Shown here piece after piece: positions 52,992 through 64,000 of a DNA stretch of 64,000 bases (position 1 is the stretch's first letter; every line of letters begins with the position of its first letter). The position numbers and the translations under genes were made by a program. This DNA comes from Linyphia triangularis (taxonomy: Eukaryota; Arthropoda; Arachnida; Araneae; Linyphiidae), in contig OZ021732.1 in assembly GCA_963978545.1 (NCBI GenBank), positions 49,705,214-49,769,213 of the forward strand, read 5' to 3'. Below the pieces are notes generated by a model. It ran no database searches, was not told the origin of the DNA, and saw nothing but the letters and a program-made list of their open reading frames with translations.

Positions 52992-55900
52992 ATGCTAACG
53001 GATATGTTTGACAGTGAAACCAAAGAAGATACGGCTGTTGAGATGAAATACGACAAAATCGAGAAGTTACGGAAAGAAAGAACGAATTTACGAAGATTAT
53101 TTACCACGACTTGTAATCAGTTTGAGAAAAAACAACAAGAAAAAGTTGAAGGTAAGGAACTTGATTTAATATTCAATAAGATAGTAGATAAAGCCGAGCG
53201 TTTATTCAAGGCTGATGCTCAATTATTAGAACTTGTTGATCAAAGCGATAAGGAATATGATGAAACAGAAACGTATAGAGATCGCTTTATTGAACTTAAA
53301 ACAGAATATGAGCATTATTTACAACAAAGTAGCAGTGATGCTGCGCCAACTGATACAGCTACGATTGGGAAATTGAAGCTTCCAAAAATTGAATTAAAAG
53401 AATATGACCTAATGCCAAGGACTTGGGTTGCTTTTTGGGCGCAATACAGTCGTATTCATGAAGATGCTAGTATACGAGAAGAGGATAAATTTCAGTATCT
53501 TCTGTCATCTTTGAAGCCAATTTCGAAAGCACGCAGTATAGTTGAAAGTTATCCACCTTCTAAGAAAAATTATGTTAAGGTTATCGAACATCTCGAGTCC
53601 AGGTTTGGCAGACGTGATTTATTAATTGACGTGTTTATTCGAGATCTTTTAACTTTGGTAAACAACCGAGCCAATATTAAGCTTTCTGATTTATACGACA
53701 AGCTCGGTTCATCTTTGAGAGCTCTAGAAACATTAGGCGTCACTACGCAAAACTATGCTGCCATGCTATATCCGGTTGTAGAGTCGTGTCTTCCGACTGA
53801 TGTATTAAAAGCTTGGGATAGATATTCAATAAATAGTGAGGTGGATGATGAAGAAACCGTTCAACTTACGAAAGAGAAACTGTTGGAAAGGTTGATGTCT
53901 TTTCTTCGTCGCGAAGTAGAAGGTGAAGAGCATCGGGCTTTAGCCGAAAAAGCTTTTGGCCAGCCTGCAAAAAATAAAAGGGAATCTTCTAGCAAAGACG
54001 AGCCAACAGCAATGACTTTAACATCTTCTTCTGAAAAGTCTAGTAAGATTGAGTGCATTTTTTGCCAGAAACGTCATGCCAGTCAAGACTGTCATAAAGC
54101 TGCCTCAATGAATACAGAAGAAAGAAAGTCAATTGTTATACGTAGACGCTGCTGCTTGGTATGCTTGAAGACTGGACACTTGGCAAAAAACTGTCGCAGT
54201 GGTATTCATTGCCTTGTGTGTGGAAAGCGACACTACGTAATCTTGTGCCCAGAACTGCCTAAAGAAAATAAAGATAAATTCCCCACTGAATCGAAGATTG
54301 AAATGAATACGTCCACCTTATTTACGGAGCTTATGTCTCAGAAGATAATATATTTGAAAACACTATTGCTACGTTTAAGAAATGAAAATCAAGAACTTTA
54401 CGTCAGAGCTTTACTTGATGATGGATCACAGCGATCATACGTGACCAAAAATGTAGTTAAAGAGTTACGGTTGAACCCTTCAGGAACAGAGTTATTGTCT
54501 CAAGGACTATTTGGGGGTAAGCAAACTTCTGAAGTAAGACATGGTCGCTATGACATCAATGTTGAGAGTATCGATAGAAGATTTTCATATAACTTATCAG
54601 TTTTGGACCAGTCCAAGATATGTTCGTCTTTGCCTCGCATACGGGACCCAGATTTGATACGAGAATTAAAATGTCGAGGTATTGAACTAACAGATGTCGG
54701 TCCAGAGACTCCTCCTATTGAGATGCTCATCGGTGCTGACTTTCTTGGTGGAATATTAACAGGAAAAATCGAAGTTTTGCCATCTGGAATAACAGCCATA
54801 GAAACGAAGCTCGGATGGAGTGTTTTAGGTCCAGGAAAGAGGAGAAGTATAAATATGGTATCGTTAAGTATGTATCACTCGGAGATACACAAAATATGGG
54901 ACTTAGAGTCGTTGGGCATCACAGATCCCACTGAAAGAAAAACCACTAAGGAGCTAGACGAAGAAACTGTTGCATTTTTCCAGGAGACAATTCAGAAAAC
55001 TGGTGACAGGTATGAGGTAGCACTTCCATGGCTAGCAGGACATCCTCCCCTGTATGATGGATACGATCAGGCTGAAGCAAGACTTCGTACGGTTACTAAA
55101 CGTCTTTTGAAGGACAATAACTACGAACTGTATGATAGTGTCTTACAACAATGGAAGAATGATAACATCATAGAGGAGGTGACGGAAATTGAAATGTCAA
55201 GTTCCAAAGCTTGTCATTACTTGCCCCATCATCCAGTTGTCAAATTGTCAAGCTCTACAACAAAAATAAGGCCGGTCTTTGATGCTTCATACAAACGTGC
55301 AGGATATGCCTCCTTAAATGACTGCCTCAGTACAGGACCTAGCTTGTTGCATCGAATCCCTCATCTGATAAGTAAATTTCGTTGTGGTGCCATCGGAGTG
55401 ATTGCAGACATCAAGCAAGCATTTCTTCAGCTCTCTTTAGTTCCCGAAGATCGAGACTACCTAAGATTCCTTTGGTGGGAAGACAAGAAACACACTAAGC
55501 TGAAATTCTACAGACATTGCCGTGTTGTCTTTGGTGTTTCATCTAGCCCCTTTCTATTGAATTCCACGATTAACTTTCATCTTGAATCACAAGAATTCCA
55601 AACAGAAATCCTGCAAAGCACAATCAATCGTATGAAAGAAGGATTTTATGTCGACAACTTAGTCACGAGTGTAGATACCTACGAAGAATTGGAGCAATTG
55701 CAATCGCAAGCTATACAAGTAATGCAAAAGGCTTCCTTTGAATTAAGATGTTGGGCTTATAATGGAATTCAAGATGGAGAAAACCAGAATGTACTAGGAC
55801 TAAAATGGGATACCCATACAGATGAACTTTATTGTGCTGGCTGTAAAACAACTTCATCAGCAGACAAAGTTCTTTCGAAAAGGCAGCTTCTATCTATTGT

Positions 55901-58268
55901 CAACAGTATATACGACCCAATTGGATTTACATCACCTGCAACATTACTACCAAAATTGTTGCTCCAAGAAGCTTGGCGAAACAAGATAGGCTGGGACGAA
56001 GAATTGCCTCCGAATATTCAGCATCGATATCAACATTGGGTGAAGCATATTGATCTCATAGAACAGTGCAGAATTCCTCGTCGATTGATACAAGGAACTC
56101 TTGAGAACACAAGCCTGCACGTCTTTACCGATGCTTCCGCAGATGCATATGCTTGCTGTGTATACTTACGTTCTGAAGAAGAAGCAGGCACCTCTGTCCA
56201 GTTAATATCTTCCAAAGCCAGAGTAGCCCCGATGAAAAGACCAACGATTCCACGTTTAGAGTTGCTTGGAGCTGCAATGGGTGCAAGATTAGCATGTACC
56301 GTTCTTGAAGCAATACAACAGCCTCTAAGAATTTTCTTTTGGGTCGATTCAATGGTTGTCCTAAGCTGGATAATGAAGGGAGAACCGTGGAACAGTTTCG
56401 TTGGCAACCGGGTTAAAGAAATACGTAAACTTACAGCTGTCGACAGTTGGAGATTTGTACCAGGAACTATGAATCCGGCCGACCTGCCTTCTCGTTCTTG
56501 CAGTTGGAAGGAGTTGATAGATAGTCGATGGTGGGAGGGCCCACCTTGGCTTAAAGAAGCAGAGAATACCTGGCCAAATACTGAGATTACGATGCCTGAA
56601 GAAGCTTTAGTTGAAAGAAAGAAAAGTGTTATCTGCAGTACGAATATCAACTTACAAGAAAACTTCAGCAAAGAGCTTCTGTACTTCTCTAAATACAGTA
56701 AAGTTATACGAATGGTAGCTTGGATGTTACGATTTGTCAATAATGTTAAGAATAAGTCCAAACGAGTTGCATCCGAGTTAACAAGTGAAGAAATACAGAA
56801 AGCAAAACTTGCCATCATAAAACTGGTGCAAAGAGAGTCTCCTGAATTGAAGGAAAAATACTCGAAGTCAATACGATTTTCTGAAGAATCTGGAGTCTTG
56901 AAAGTTGAAACTAAGTTGGTTTTGGGTGAAGATCCAGAAGATTTCCAGAGACCAACAGTACTACCCGATCATCCTATAGTGAGACTGTACGTAGAACATG
57001 TCCATAAAGCTATGATGCATAGTGGTGTTCAAACAACTCTGAACCATATTCGAGAGCTTTACTGGATTCCTCGCGGTCGGAGGGTAGTTCGAGAGGTTAT
57101 AAGCAAGTGTGTAGTCTGCAAGCGACACTCGAGTAAACCAGTACAGCCAAATACAGCACCTCTACCCATAGATAGAACGAAACGCATTGCTGCATTCCAA
57201 GTCACTGGTGTAGATTTGGCTGGACCTTTGCACTTGCGTCAAGGTATCAAGGCATGGATTGTTTTATTCACATGTGCCGTGTATAGAGCCATTCACCTGG
57301 AGCTCGTTACATCATTGTCATCTGAAGCATTCATGCAGGCAATGAGAAGATTCTTTGCAAGAAGAGGGAGATGCTCTGTAATGTATTCAGACAACGGGAC
57401 AAATTTTACTGCAACAGCACGAGCCTTTCAATCATTGAACTGGAAAGAAATACAATCTGAATGTGCCTTGGAAAACATCAAATGGCGTTTTAGCCCACCC
57501 ACCGCGCCATGGTATGGTGGTTGGTGGGAGAGGATGGTGCGTAGCATCAAACAAATTTTACGAAAATGCTTAGGAAAAGCTTGCGTGACATACGAAGAGA
57601 TGCTCACGTTATTGTGCGAAGCTGAAAGTGTCATCAATGGGAGACCACTCACCTACCTTTCAGACGATCCAAATGAAATGACACCAATAACTCCAGCTCA
57701 TTTCATACAAGACATTAGAGGATCAGAAACACATGACTTGGACATTGTCGACTCCAAGCATTTATTGAAAAGAGTGCGGTATGTACACAGTTTGCGAGAG
57801 AATTTACGAAAACGATTCCAGAAGGAATATTTAGGTGAACTTGTGCGCAACCCAAAATCTAGATCAAAGCAGAAGGAAATTTCTGTGGGAGAAATTGTTC
57901 TCATTGGATGTGAGGACACTAAGAGACTGAACTGGCCATTAGGTTGTGTTGTCGAACTGTATCCTGGCAAGGATGGTATCCAGAGAGTTGCCAAACTGCG
58001 AGTTGCAAATGGCTACCTTGTTAGACCTTTGCAGAGACTGTATCCTCTCGAGATGTCCATCTGTGACTTGCCCTCTGACATAGCAGCAAATGAGAAAGAT
58101 GGAGAAACTAACGTCGATTCTGGATATTTGGAGTCTTCAGCAGCTCCTATTCCTAAACATCCCATTCCTAAGACTAAGACTCTCATTCCCAAGACAGAGG
58201 TTTCTCAGCCAGTGAAACAAACTCGCAGTGGTCGAAGAATAGTTCCACTCCAACGTTTGGATTTGTAG
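52992..58268 (+). CDS. BEL/Pao gag-pol polyprotein, 1758 codons, intact
   Basis: Start ATG 41 bp after the LTR. Order: N-terminal coiled coil (1-110); gag domain of the DUF1759 type (about 125-300, LPKIELKEYDL, FQYLLSSLK); Cys/His knuckles (about 353-420, CIFCQKRHASQDC, CLVCLKTGHLAKNC, CLVCGKRHYVILC); aspartic protease DUF1758 type with LLDDGSQRSYV (about 472); reverse transcriptase with VRPVFDAS-like motif (IRPVFDAS, 758), ADIKQAFLQL and active site YVDN (about 885); RNase H-like part (HVFTDASADAY, 1042; WVDSMVVLSWI, 1114); integrase finger (1334-1375); core with GVDLAGPL, YSDNGTNF and WWERMVRS, giving D, D, E (1406-1512); C-terminal DUF5641-type domain ending near 1695; basic tail. No envelope gene follows. 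Length and order fit a full-length BEL/Pao. Confidence 0.96.
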   Translation: MLTDMFDSETKEDTAVEMKYDKIEKLRKERTNLRRLFTTTCNQFEKKQQEKVEGKELDLIFNKIVDKAERLFKADAQLLELVDQSDKEYDETETYRDRFIELKTEYEHYLQQSSSDAAPTDTATIGKLKLPKIELKEYDLMPRTWVAFWAQYSRIHEDASIREEDKFQYLLSSLKPISKARSIVESYPPSKKNYVKVIEHLESRFGRRDLLIDVFIRDLLTLVNNRANIKLSDLYDKLGSSLRALETLGVTTQNYAAMLYPVVESCLPTDVLKAWDRYSINSEVDDEETVQLTKEKLLERLMSFLRREVEGEEHRALAEKAFGQPAKNKRESSSKDEPTAMTLTSSSEKSSKIECIFCQKRHASQDCHKAASMNTEERKSIVIRRRCCLVCLKTGHLAKNCRSGIHCLVCGKRHYVILCPELPKENKDKFPTESKIEMNTSTLFTELMSQKIIYLKTLLLRLRNENQELYVRALLDDGSQRSYVTKNVVKELRLNPSGTELLSQGLFGGKQTSEVRHGRYDINVESIDRRFSYNLSVLDQSKICSSLPRIRDPDLIRELKCRGIELTDVGPETPPIEMLIGADFLGGILTGKIEVLPSGITAIETKLGWSVLGPGKRRSINMVSLSMYHSEIHKIWDLESLGITDPTERKTTKELDEETVAFFQETIQKTGDRYEVALPWLAGHPPLYDGYDQAEARLRTVTKRLLKDNNYELYDSVLQQWKNDNIIEEVTEIEMSSSKACHYLPHHPVVKLSSSTTKIRPVFDASYKRAGYASLNDCLSTGPSLLHRIPHLISKFRCGAIGVIADIKQAFLQLSLVPEDRDYLRFLWWEDKKHTKLKFYRHCRVVFGVSSSPFLLNSTINFHLESQEFQTEILQSTINRMKEGFYVDNLVTSVDTYEELEQLQSQAIQVMQKASFELRCWAYNGIQDGENQNVLGLKWDTHTDELYCAGCKTTSSADKVLSKRQLLSIVNSIYDPIGFTSPATLLPKLLLQEAWRNKIGWDEELPPNIQHRYQHWVKHIDLIEQCRIPRRLIQGTLENTSLHVFTDASADAYACCVYLRSEEEAGTSVQLISSKARVAPMKRPTIPRLELLGAAMGARLACTVLEAIQQPLRIFFWVDSMVVLSWIMKGEPWNSFVGNRVKEIRKLTAVDSWRFVPGTMNPADLPSRSCSWKELIDSRWWEGPPWLKEAENTWPNTEITMPEEALVERKKSVICSTNINLQENFSKELLYFSKYSKVIRMVAWMLRFVNNVKNKSKRVASELTSEEIQKAKLAIIKLVQRESPELKEKYSKSIRFSEESGVLKVETKLVLGEDPEDFQRPTVLPDHPIVRLYVEHVHKAMMHSGVQTTLNHIRELYWIPRGRRVVREVISKCVVCKRHSSKPVQPNTAPLPIDRTKRIAAFQVTGVDLAGPLHLRQGIKAWIVLFTCAVYRAIHLELVTSLSSEAFMQAMRRFFARRGRCSVMYSDNGTNFTATARAFQSLNWKEIQSECALENIKWRFSPPTAPWYGGWWERMVRSIKQILRKCLGKACVTYEEMLTLLCEAESVINGRPLTYLSDDPNEMTPITPAHFIQDIRGSETHDLDIVDSKHLLKRVRYVHSLRENLRKRFQKEYLGELVRNPKSRSKQKEISVGEIVLIGCEDTKRLNWPLGCVVELYPGKDGIQRVAKLRVANGYLVRPLQRLYPLEMSICDLPSDIAANEKDGETNVDSGYLESSAAPIPKHPIPKTKTLIPKTEVSQPVKQTRSGRRIVPLQRLDL

Positions 58269-58583
58269 ACTGTAAATATTTCTTAGTTAGGGCTAATGAC
58301 TCTAAAATTTGTGTTTACCATTATTTGCATTATTCATTATTGTTACTGAACATTGTCGTGGAGCTATTTGTCTTAACTCATAATCATGTTCATTATATTG
58401 TCATATATAATTGTTTACATTGTAGTACATTGGTAGTTAGCATAATATGTGTAGCAGTTTGCCATATATTTGATTTGTAGTTGTCATAGATTATGTAGTG
58501 GTTAACTATTTGTTTGCCATATTTTTTTTATTTGTAGTTTTGTATTGCATTAAGCTTTATTTGCAATACAAAAGGTGGGAGTA

Positions 58584-58848
58584 TGTTGCCACTCATTTAA
58601 CATTTCGCACTTCCGCTTTGTATTATATTTATGTTTAGTGAATCTGGCAACAGAACAGAACACTTTGGATTTGCTTTGGTTTTGTCGTTAGCTTACGTTC
58701 ATTCTAAAAGCTAATTAATATACGATTATTTTACGTTTAAATTACTCAAGATGTACGAAATATGTCCTGTGTGTGTAGTTACGTGTGTGAGCGTCGTCTT
58801 CAATAAACTATGTACCAGTGACTACGAACTATTATTTGAGTAATAACA
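58584..58848 (+). repeat. 3' LTR of the BEL/Pao element
   Basis: Base-for-base like the 5' LTR on visual comparison over 265 bp. Confidence 0.96.
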
Positions 58849-58853
58849 TATAT

Positions 58854-60275
58854 AATATTGACTGCTCTCCTAGCAGATAAATTATTACAGTCTTGGTAAA
58901 ATGTGTCTTTTCTGATTTTTGCTATTAGGTTCTACACAGTTTATTTACTAAATGGTGCTTTGCTCCTGAGAAGGTGTTTCAATAAATCTTCTCGGAGATA
59001 ATTCACCCTTTGGTTTAGCAGTTTATACAAAAGTACAAGTCTCAATTCGACTTTTCGCACCGACAAGTTCAGCCTTGGATGTCGGTAAGTTTTGATGATC
59101 ACATGTTTTATCTTTGCAAATCTACTTTCATTCTAATTACTCATGTATGTGTTATTTTATCTTGAACATATTAAGATTGTTTTTCTATTTATATTGTTTG
59201 ATGTTTATATATATATTTTTTTTATTGTAATTCTCTATAAAAATCATTTTTCAAAGTATACATTACAGAGAGCTATTACCCTCAACAATAAAACTAATGT
59301 ATTATAAAAGTATAACCACATAGGGAAAATGGTGGATGCCGAGCAGTTTTGGTTAACAGTAGTTTGTGTAGCATGAAAATTTTACTGGAAATATAATTTT
59401 GTGTAATGGTATTAGTGGATACTGTAGCACAGGGTTGAATTTTAAATGCAATAGCTGGTGTGGGGGATTAATGGTGAATAAAAATAGGGCTTAGACTACC
59501 ACACTCTTTAGAATATTAATTTTTAAAACAAATGTTTTTTTGGTGTGTTTTTTGCATATTCACTGTAGTATAGAATCCTTCTTTAATAATTTTACAGTCA
59601 TTTTTGAGATTAAAATAATGTTTATGTACATGCGAGATGGTACCTTGGTACTTCTGCTTTCAAACTAATTGTTGTTGTGCAGGAATAACATATTGTTTTT
59701 AAATAACTTTTGATCAGCAATGTTTGAAAAAAGTTAATAATCGCAGAATTCTATTGAATGTTAGCTTAACTAGTGGCATAGAGATTATACTATGTATCGA
59801 GGCATGGATTTAATTTCTAGAATTGTGGCACTTTTAAATCTATTAAAAAAATTAATAGCAATTGTGACAAATGATCTATCACTGTTAATTTACCTCAATT
59901 TGTTAGTCAGTTTAGTCTATTATTTATTAGTCAGTACTCTATTTGTTAATTAATTAATAACAGTTTGTTAGTCTCAAATGTATAGCAATTCCCCTTGAAA
60001 GGCATTCAATGAGCGAGATATTGTTTGGAGTTTTCAGGTGCAACGGTTACACAATATCCATGCTGCGCTATAACATTATAACATCTATAATCATGCCTCA
60101 CAATTTTGAACTAGGTTTTGATTGCACTGACACTCGAGCTAGCACTTCTCACTACAACATGACATTGAGGCTTTGGTGGTTTTTAAACGCAAGTGTTATG
60201 GTAGTTTCCTGACTCAATCTTATATGATTAAAGTTAAGAATGGATATTTTCTTTTACAGAAAGTATACGAAAGCT
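58854..60275. other. AT-rich DNA with one possible short exon
   Basis: Around 59041-59084 the sequence cttttcgcaccgacaagttc is followed by an ATG-TCG and a perfect donor gtaagt at 59085-59090, in GC-balanced context. This could be a first exon of a gene beyond the window, but no promoter or acceptor partner can be shown. The rest is featureless. Confidence 0.25.
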
Positions 60276-60395
60276 ATCTTGTGTCGGAACATCATTACAG
60301 CAATAATAAATAATTTAAATGTAAAGGAGTGAAATCTTTCTGGGTGATTTGTCAAGAGAAAACAGTCCTGCCTTTGTTTTCTACATGGGAGTATA
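60276..60395. repeat. tandem duplicate unit 1, left part (before the hAT-like insertion)
   Basis: cttgtgtcggaacatcatta and gtcaagagaaaacagtcctg match 63301 onward. The unit continues after the insertion at 62940. Confidence 0.85.
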
Positions 60396-62931
60396 CAGGG
60401 ACGGAACTAGGTCACTTTTTACCCGGGGCAAGAATTCATTTTGGCGCCCCCACACAATATTTTTTTAGATTTGAAGCTAACTATATATACATTGAAAATT
60501 AACAAAGGTTTTTCCTTTGTAAAATTCTGTTTTGAAACAAACAATAAAAGAATTAATTAATTGAAATTTTAAATAAATATATTTGACAAGCCCTTATTAA
60601 TGACCAGGGTTCATTCTGCTTGCATAAAGACAAAAAAAACAACTAATGAATCAATACAAATAATGTCAGTTACAATGAAATAAAAGAACATAGTTGAATG
60701 ATATGTAACACTTTTTAACTCAAAATCTGGTTAACCTGGTTTCAAAATGTCTTAGATCATAAACAATTAAGCTGTTTTACATTTCAAAAAATATTTTCTT
60801 CTGTAAAATACTAATACAAAAATTTAAAAAGCTTCCGAATATTACCAGAACTCATTGAACACAAAAGCAAATTAATTTAATGACTTGTCTACAAAAATCA
60901 TTGAATAGTTGGTAAACACATAAATGTTTATTTTAGAACAATTAATTTAAACTTATTGAATCTCATTTTAATAATAGAATGAATAATATATTACTTACTG
61001 TGCTATGTGTGAGTTCTCCATTTTCTTGGAGAATTTAAAATTCTCACCAATGCAATGGACAAAATTTGACGAACATGACATCTGTTTGGTGAAAAATAAT
61101 GCCGTCAAAATGACAATATAACTCACGCTGAAAATTGGCGCCTTTTTCTCGTAGCATGGAGACTGGATTCTTTTTATTTTATTTATCACTTCCTGGAAAA
61201 TACTTTCTTTTTCGTTATTTTTTATGAAAAATAAGGCCTTGAGATCTATTTTTAGAATTCATGCCTTGATATTTTATTATTTTTTCATTATTTAGGAATA
61301 GATAAAATGTTACACTTAGGCACTTTTATGCTTCCGTTTTCTCTTTTTACGAAACATGTTTGAATGCTTGTGTATCATCAAAAAAGAAAAGTAGGAGTGT
61401 TAATAATTTAACCTGTAAAAAACAAACTTTTTTAGGAATAGACCCAATGTATTGTCATGGGCTTTAAGCTAATTGGCCAAGTTTCAGGACGATAGGATGA
61501 TGGGAAGGGGGTTAATTAAGCATCCGCAGATTTGTACGCCAGGCTCAAACGCACACTCAAACAAAAGTGAAGTTAATATAAGGGATTTAAAAATATATAG
61601 TAAAATATATTGTTAAAAATATATAGTCACATATTTAGTTAGTGCATTTAAATTGAGATTTGGATAGGATGTAATTTACTGTTTTCGTTTTTATTTTTAA
61701 AAAATCGATATGTTTTGCGATAAATAGGAATTCTTGTGCTCAATAGGAATTCTTGTGTCAACTTTTTATCTCATAATTTTTTTGCATTTCTTCACGTTTC
61801 AGAACATTCTGAATCAAAAAAGTGTTCTAGAAAAAAAGTTTGTGGGTCCGTGTGTTGTCTGTGGTCAGCATTACTTTCAAACGGATTGACCTACTTTGGC
61901 CATTACACCTGGCGTTACGGTTTTTGTCAAAATCGTGCTTGCGCTGTCATTTTTACAGCCAAAATAATTGCAAAATTAAATGAAGGAAACAGTGGGAATT
62001 GAAAGTTGTTCAAAGTTCAACACCCCCAGTTTTTTTAAACTCAGCACGATTCAAAATGTGTAAAAATCTGTTTTTAGCTGAAGAAATACTAAATTATTCT
62101 CTTAAAGAAAACGTTTCAATCGTTAATTACTTCAATTTTTAATTAACTTTTTGCTAATTAATTTTCATTAGGAATCGCAATGAACCTTTAAAGTTAATGA
62201 TAATCAACCTCAAAAACAAAAGTAAACGATTTCTAAACAATTCAACATCTTGCAGCCCCCTGTAAAAATTCCTGCGGACTCCTAGAGAACAATAAATATA
62301 TTTGGCAAGAGATATATCCCAAACGTAACCCTTGTCCTTAATACACATCTTCCGAAGTTTATTAGGTTACAAATTTAAAAAAATTCTTACCTTCATTGGT
62401 TTCAGTCTCGTGAACTAGCCAAGATGATAAAAGGTTGGGATATTCTTGCAGTTTCTTTTGCTTTTCTGCGATTCTGCGCCCCAGATAATTTCTTCGACAT
62501 ATTTCAATTTACGAAAATTTCAACAGCATTAAATTGTTGTAATGCTAAATTTTATCTAACTACATTGCGACTATATTACCAATGCGATTTTAAATTAGCA
62601 TTTCTGGCAGCCTGCCATGTAGCACAAACCTATTCTTCATCAGGGGGTAGGGAGAATTCGTTGTCATTCTTTTGTAAAAGGATAGATTATTACTTTCTTT
62701 GTACAGAAATGTATTATTTTTTTTTTTGTAGTGGATTTTTTCTTCTGTTGGATATCTTAAAGATCATCCAGAATTTTAAGAAAAAATGAAAATTTATTTA
62801 TGAAAAATTATCCTTTCGTCCAAATATTAAAATTTATACAACAAATAGTGCTTTGTTGGCTTTTCGGCGCCCGCTCTGGTTAGCGCCCGGGGCAGCTGCC
62901 CCGCCTGCCCCCCCCCCTAGTTCCGGCACTG
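60396..62931. mobile_element. hAT-like element, 2.5 kb, perfect 8-bp target duplication
   Basis: Left end CAGGGACGGAACTAG and the inverse of the right end CAGTGCCGGAACTAG agree at 13 of 15. GGAGTATA flanks both (60388-60395, 62932-62939). Subterminal ccggggca and ggcgccc words occur at both ends. Two adjacent copies of aataggaattcttgtg lie at 61723-61756. The ORF at 62424-62789 has no recognised domain, so it is taken as non-autonomous. Confidence 0.9.
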
Positions 62932-62939
62932 GGAGTATA

Positions 62940-63290
62940 CCTCGAACAACTCCCCAGAAAGCCTGACAATCAACATTTTTCTTGTCATAAGTGATTTTTT
63001 ACCCATATAGTTTTAAGTTAGAATCATAAAACAGTGTTTTTTTTATTATTATTATTTCTTAAAATGTTGTAGTTTGTATGTGTTTGAAAGAAAATATTTA
63101 TATATTTTAAAAATTCTTAAGGCATTTTTTTTTATGAAACTAAACACACAAATTGTTGATGTAATACCTTTTTTTTTTATATATAAGGAATACTAGATTT
63201 TCAATATCCAGTAAAACTAGAAATACTTGAATCAGTATGAGAACTTTTAGATTGATTCATTTTGATTTATAAGACTGTGTAAGATCATTA
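62940..63290. repeat. tandem duplicate unit 1, right part
   Basis: Continues unit 1 from the insertion: gaacaact, cagcctgacaatcaac-type words and tcataaaacagtg, matching 63425-63780 in unit 2. Confidence 0.85.
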
Positions 63291-63800
63291 AGTGTAAATA
63301 TCTTGTGTCAGAACATCATAACAGCAAGATGCATGCAATAATAATTTAAGTGTAAAAGAGTGAAATCTTTCCATTTGATTTGTCAAGAGAAAACAGTCCT
63401 GCATTTGTATTCCGTATGGGAGTAAACCTGGAACAACTGATCAGGCAGCCTGACAATCAACATTTTTCTTGTCATAAGTAATCTTTTACCCATATAGTTT
63501 TAGTTAGAATCATAAAACAGTGGGTTTTTTTTGGTTTTTTTTTATTATCTCTTAAAATATTGTATTTTGTATGTATTTGAAAGAAAATATTTTTATATCT
63601 TAAAAATTCTTAAGGGATTTTTTTCATGAAACTGAACACACAAATTGTTGATGTAATACCTTTTTTTGATGTATAAGGTATACTAAATCTTCAATATCCA
63701 ATAAAATTAGAACTACTTATATCAGTATGAGAACTTTTGGATTGATTTATTCTGATTTTTAAGACTGTGTAAGATCATTAAGTGAAAATATATCAAAACA
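63291..63800. repeat. tandem duplicate unit 2 (uninterrupted)
   Basis: About 490 bp; the junction word gtgtaagatcattaagtg occurs at 63277 and 63768. It has ATGGGAGTAAACCTGGAACA where unit 1 carries the hAT-like element. No coding potential seen. Confidence 0.85.
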
Positions 63801-64000
63801 TTACGAAGAGTAAAAAGTCGTATATACTAATGAATAAAACATGCTTAACGATTCTGAGATTTTTTTTTTATTATTATTATTAAAATTGCAGCATAAAAAT
63901 GTGATGCAAAACGTCTTCAGTGATTCAAAAAATTAAAAGATCGCATTGCAAAATTTATTTCTGAAATTGAAAGTTTTTTTTTTAACCAATCGTTACATAT
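63801..64000. other. AT-rich end of the window
   Basis: No gene or repeat family recognised. Confidence 0.5.

Larger units (their letters stand above)
52686..58848 (+). mobile_element. complete BEL/Pao LTR retrotransposon
   Basis: 265-bp LTRs (52686-52950 and 58584-58848) read identical by eye. TATAT flanks both ends (52681-52685, 58849-58853), the 5-bp duplication usual for BEL/Pao. The primer site candidate TGGCGTCCGTGAT starts at 53 953 minus 1000, that is 52953, two bases after the LTR. The polypurine tract aaaaggtgggagta ends at 58583. One gag-pol ORF without stop. Nothing looks broken, so it may be able to move. Confidence 0.96.

Noticed and set aside
56030..56818. 262-codon frame on the minus strand
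   Set aside because: Antisense shadow of the BEL/Pao gag-pol ORF.
62424..62789. 121-codon ORF inside the hAT-like element as a transposase
   Set aside because: No catalytic or zinc-finger motif; rich in Phe, Tyr and Leu as expected from AT-rich DNA.

Overview
The window looks like AT-rich animal nuclear DNA, most likely arthropod. A spider or other chelicerate is a reasonable guess from the retroelement flavour (Mag-type Ty3 gag, BEL/Pao, tRNA-derived SINEs), but the sequence does not prove it. There is no sign of bacterial organisation: the only host gene is split into many short exons with GT-AG introns, and almost everything else is transposable-element (TE) DNA in several nested layers.

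1-14.2 kb: the 3' three quarters of a serine carboxypeptidase gene (peptidase family S10, SCPEP1-like) on the + strand. Ten exons (840-13910) join in frame to 348 codons plus stop and carry the Ser, Asp and His of the catalytic triad; a poly(A) signal lies at 14204. The 5' exons are outside the window. Intron 8 (7192-12443) holds a decayed Ty3/gypsy element in antisense orientation, and intron 2 holds a degenerate minisatellite that reappears inside a TE at 17.3-18.0 kb. A second, diverged copy of the last exon and 3'UTR lies 15 kb downstream (28.6-28.85 kb).

14.2-28.0 kb: stacked DNA elements and retroelements. Two CAGGG-ended TIR elements (14389-16519, 16796-18532) are each flanked by a 6-bp repeat. 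A probable solo LTR (from 18775) is interrupted by a SINE with a 12-bp target-site duplication (TSD). A roughly 8.4 kb TIR element (19615-27977, 11-bp TSD) contains a hAT-like MITE and a young LTR retrotransposon (22511-26066). The only long ORF region of that retrotransposon joins gag and protease directly to the tail of integrase.

28.0-46.9 kb: no host gene recognised. The region holds a candidate hAT-like element (30420-34297) containing a foldback repeat, then a set of inverted repeats (arms at 36319-37175 and 41815-42856). Between those arms sit a palindromic mariner made of two 3' halves, a hAT-like element and traces of a TE protein; a second SINE lies in the right arm.

46.9-58.9 kb: two recent LTR retrotransposons. 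One is a Ty3/gypsy element on the minus strand (46872-51730, 289-bp LTRs, TSD AGTT) with frameshifts in gag and integrase. The other is an apparently complete BEL/Pao element on the + strand (52686-58848) with 265-bp LTRs that read the same by eye, TSD TATAT and one uninterrupted 1758-codon gag-pol ORF.

58.9-64 kb: AT-rich DNA with a tandem duplication of about 490 bp. One copy is split by a 2.5 kb hAT-like element with a perfect 8-bp TSD; the other copy serves as the empty site. The main story of the window is successive, datable TE nesting around a conserved lysosomal-type carboxypeptidase gene.
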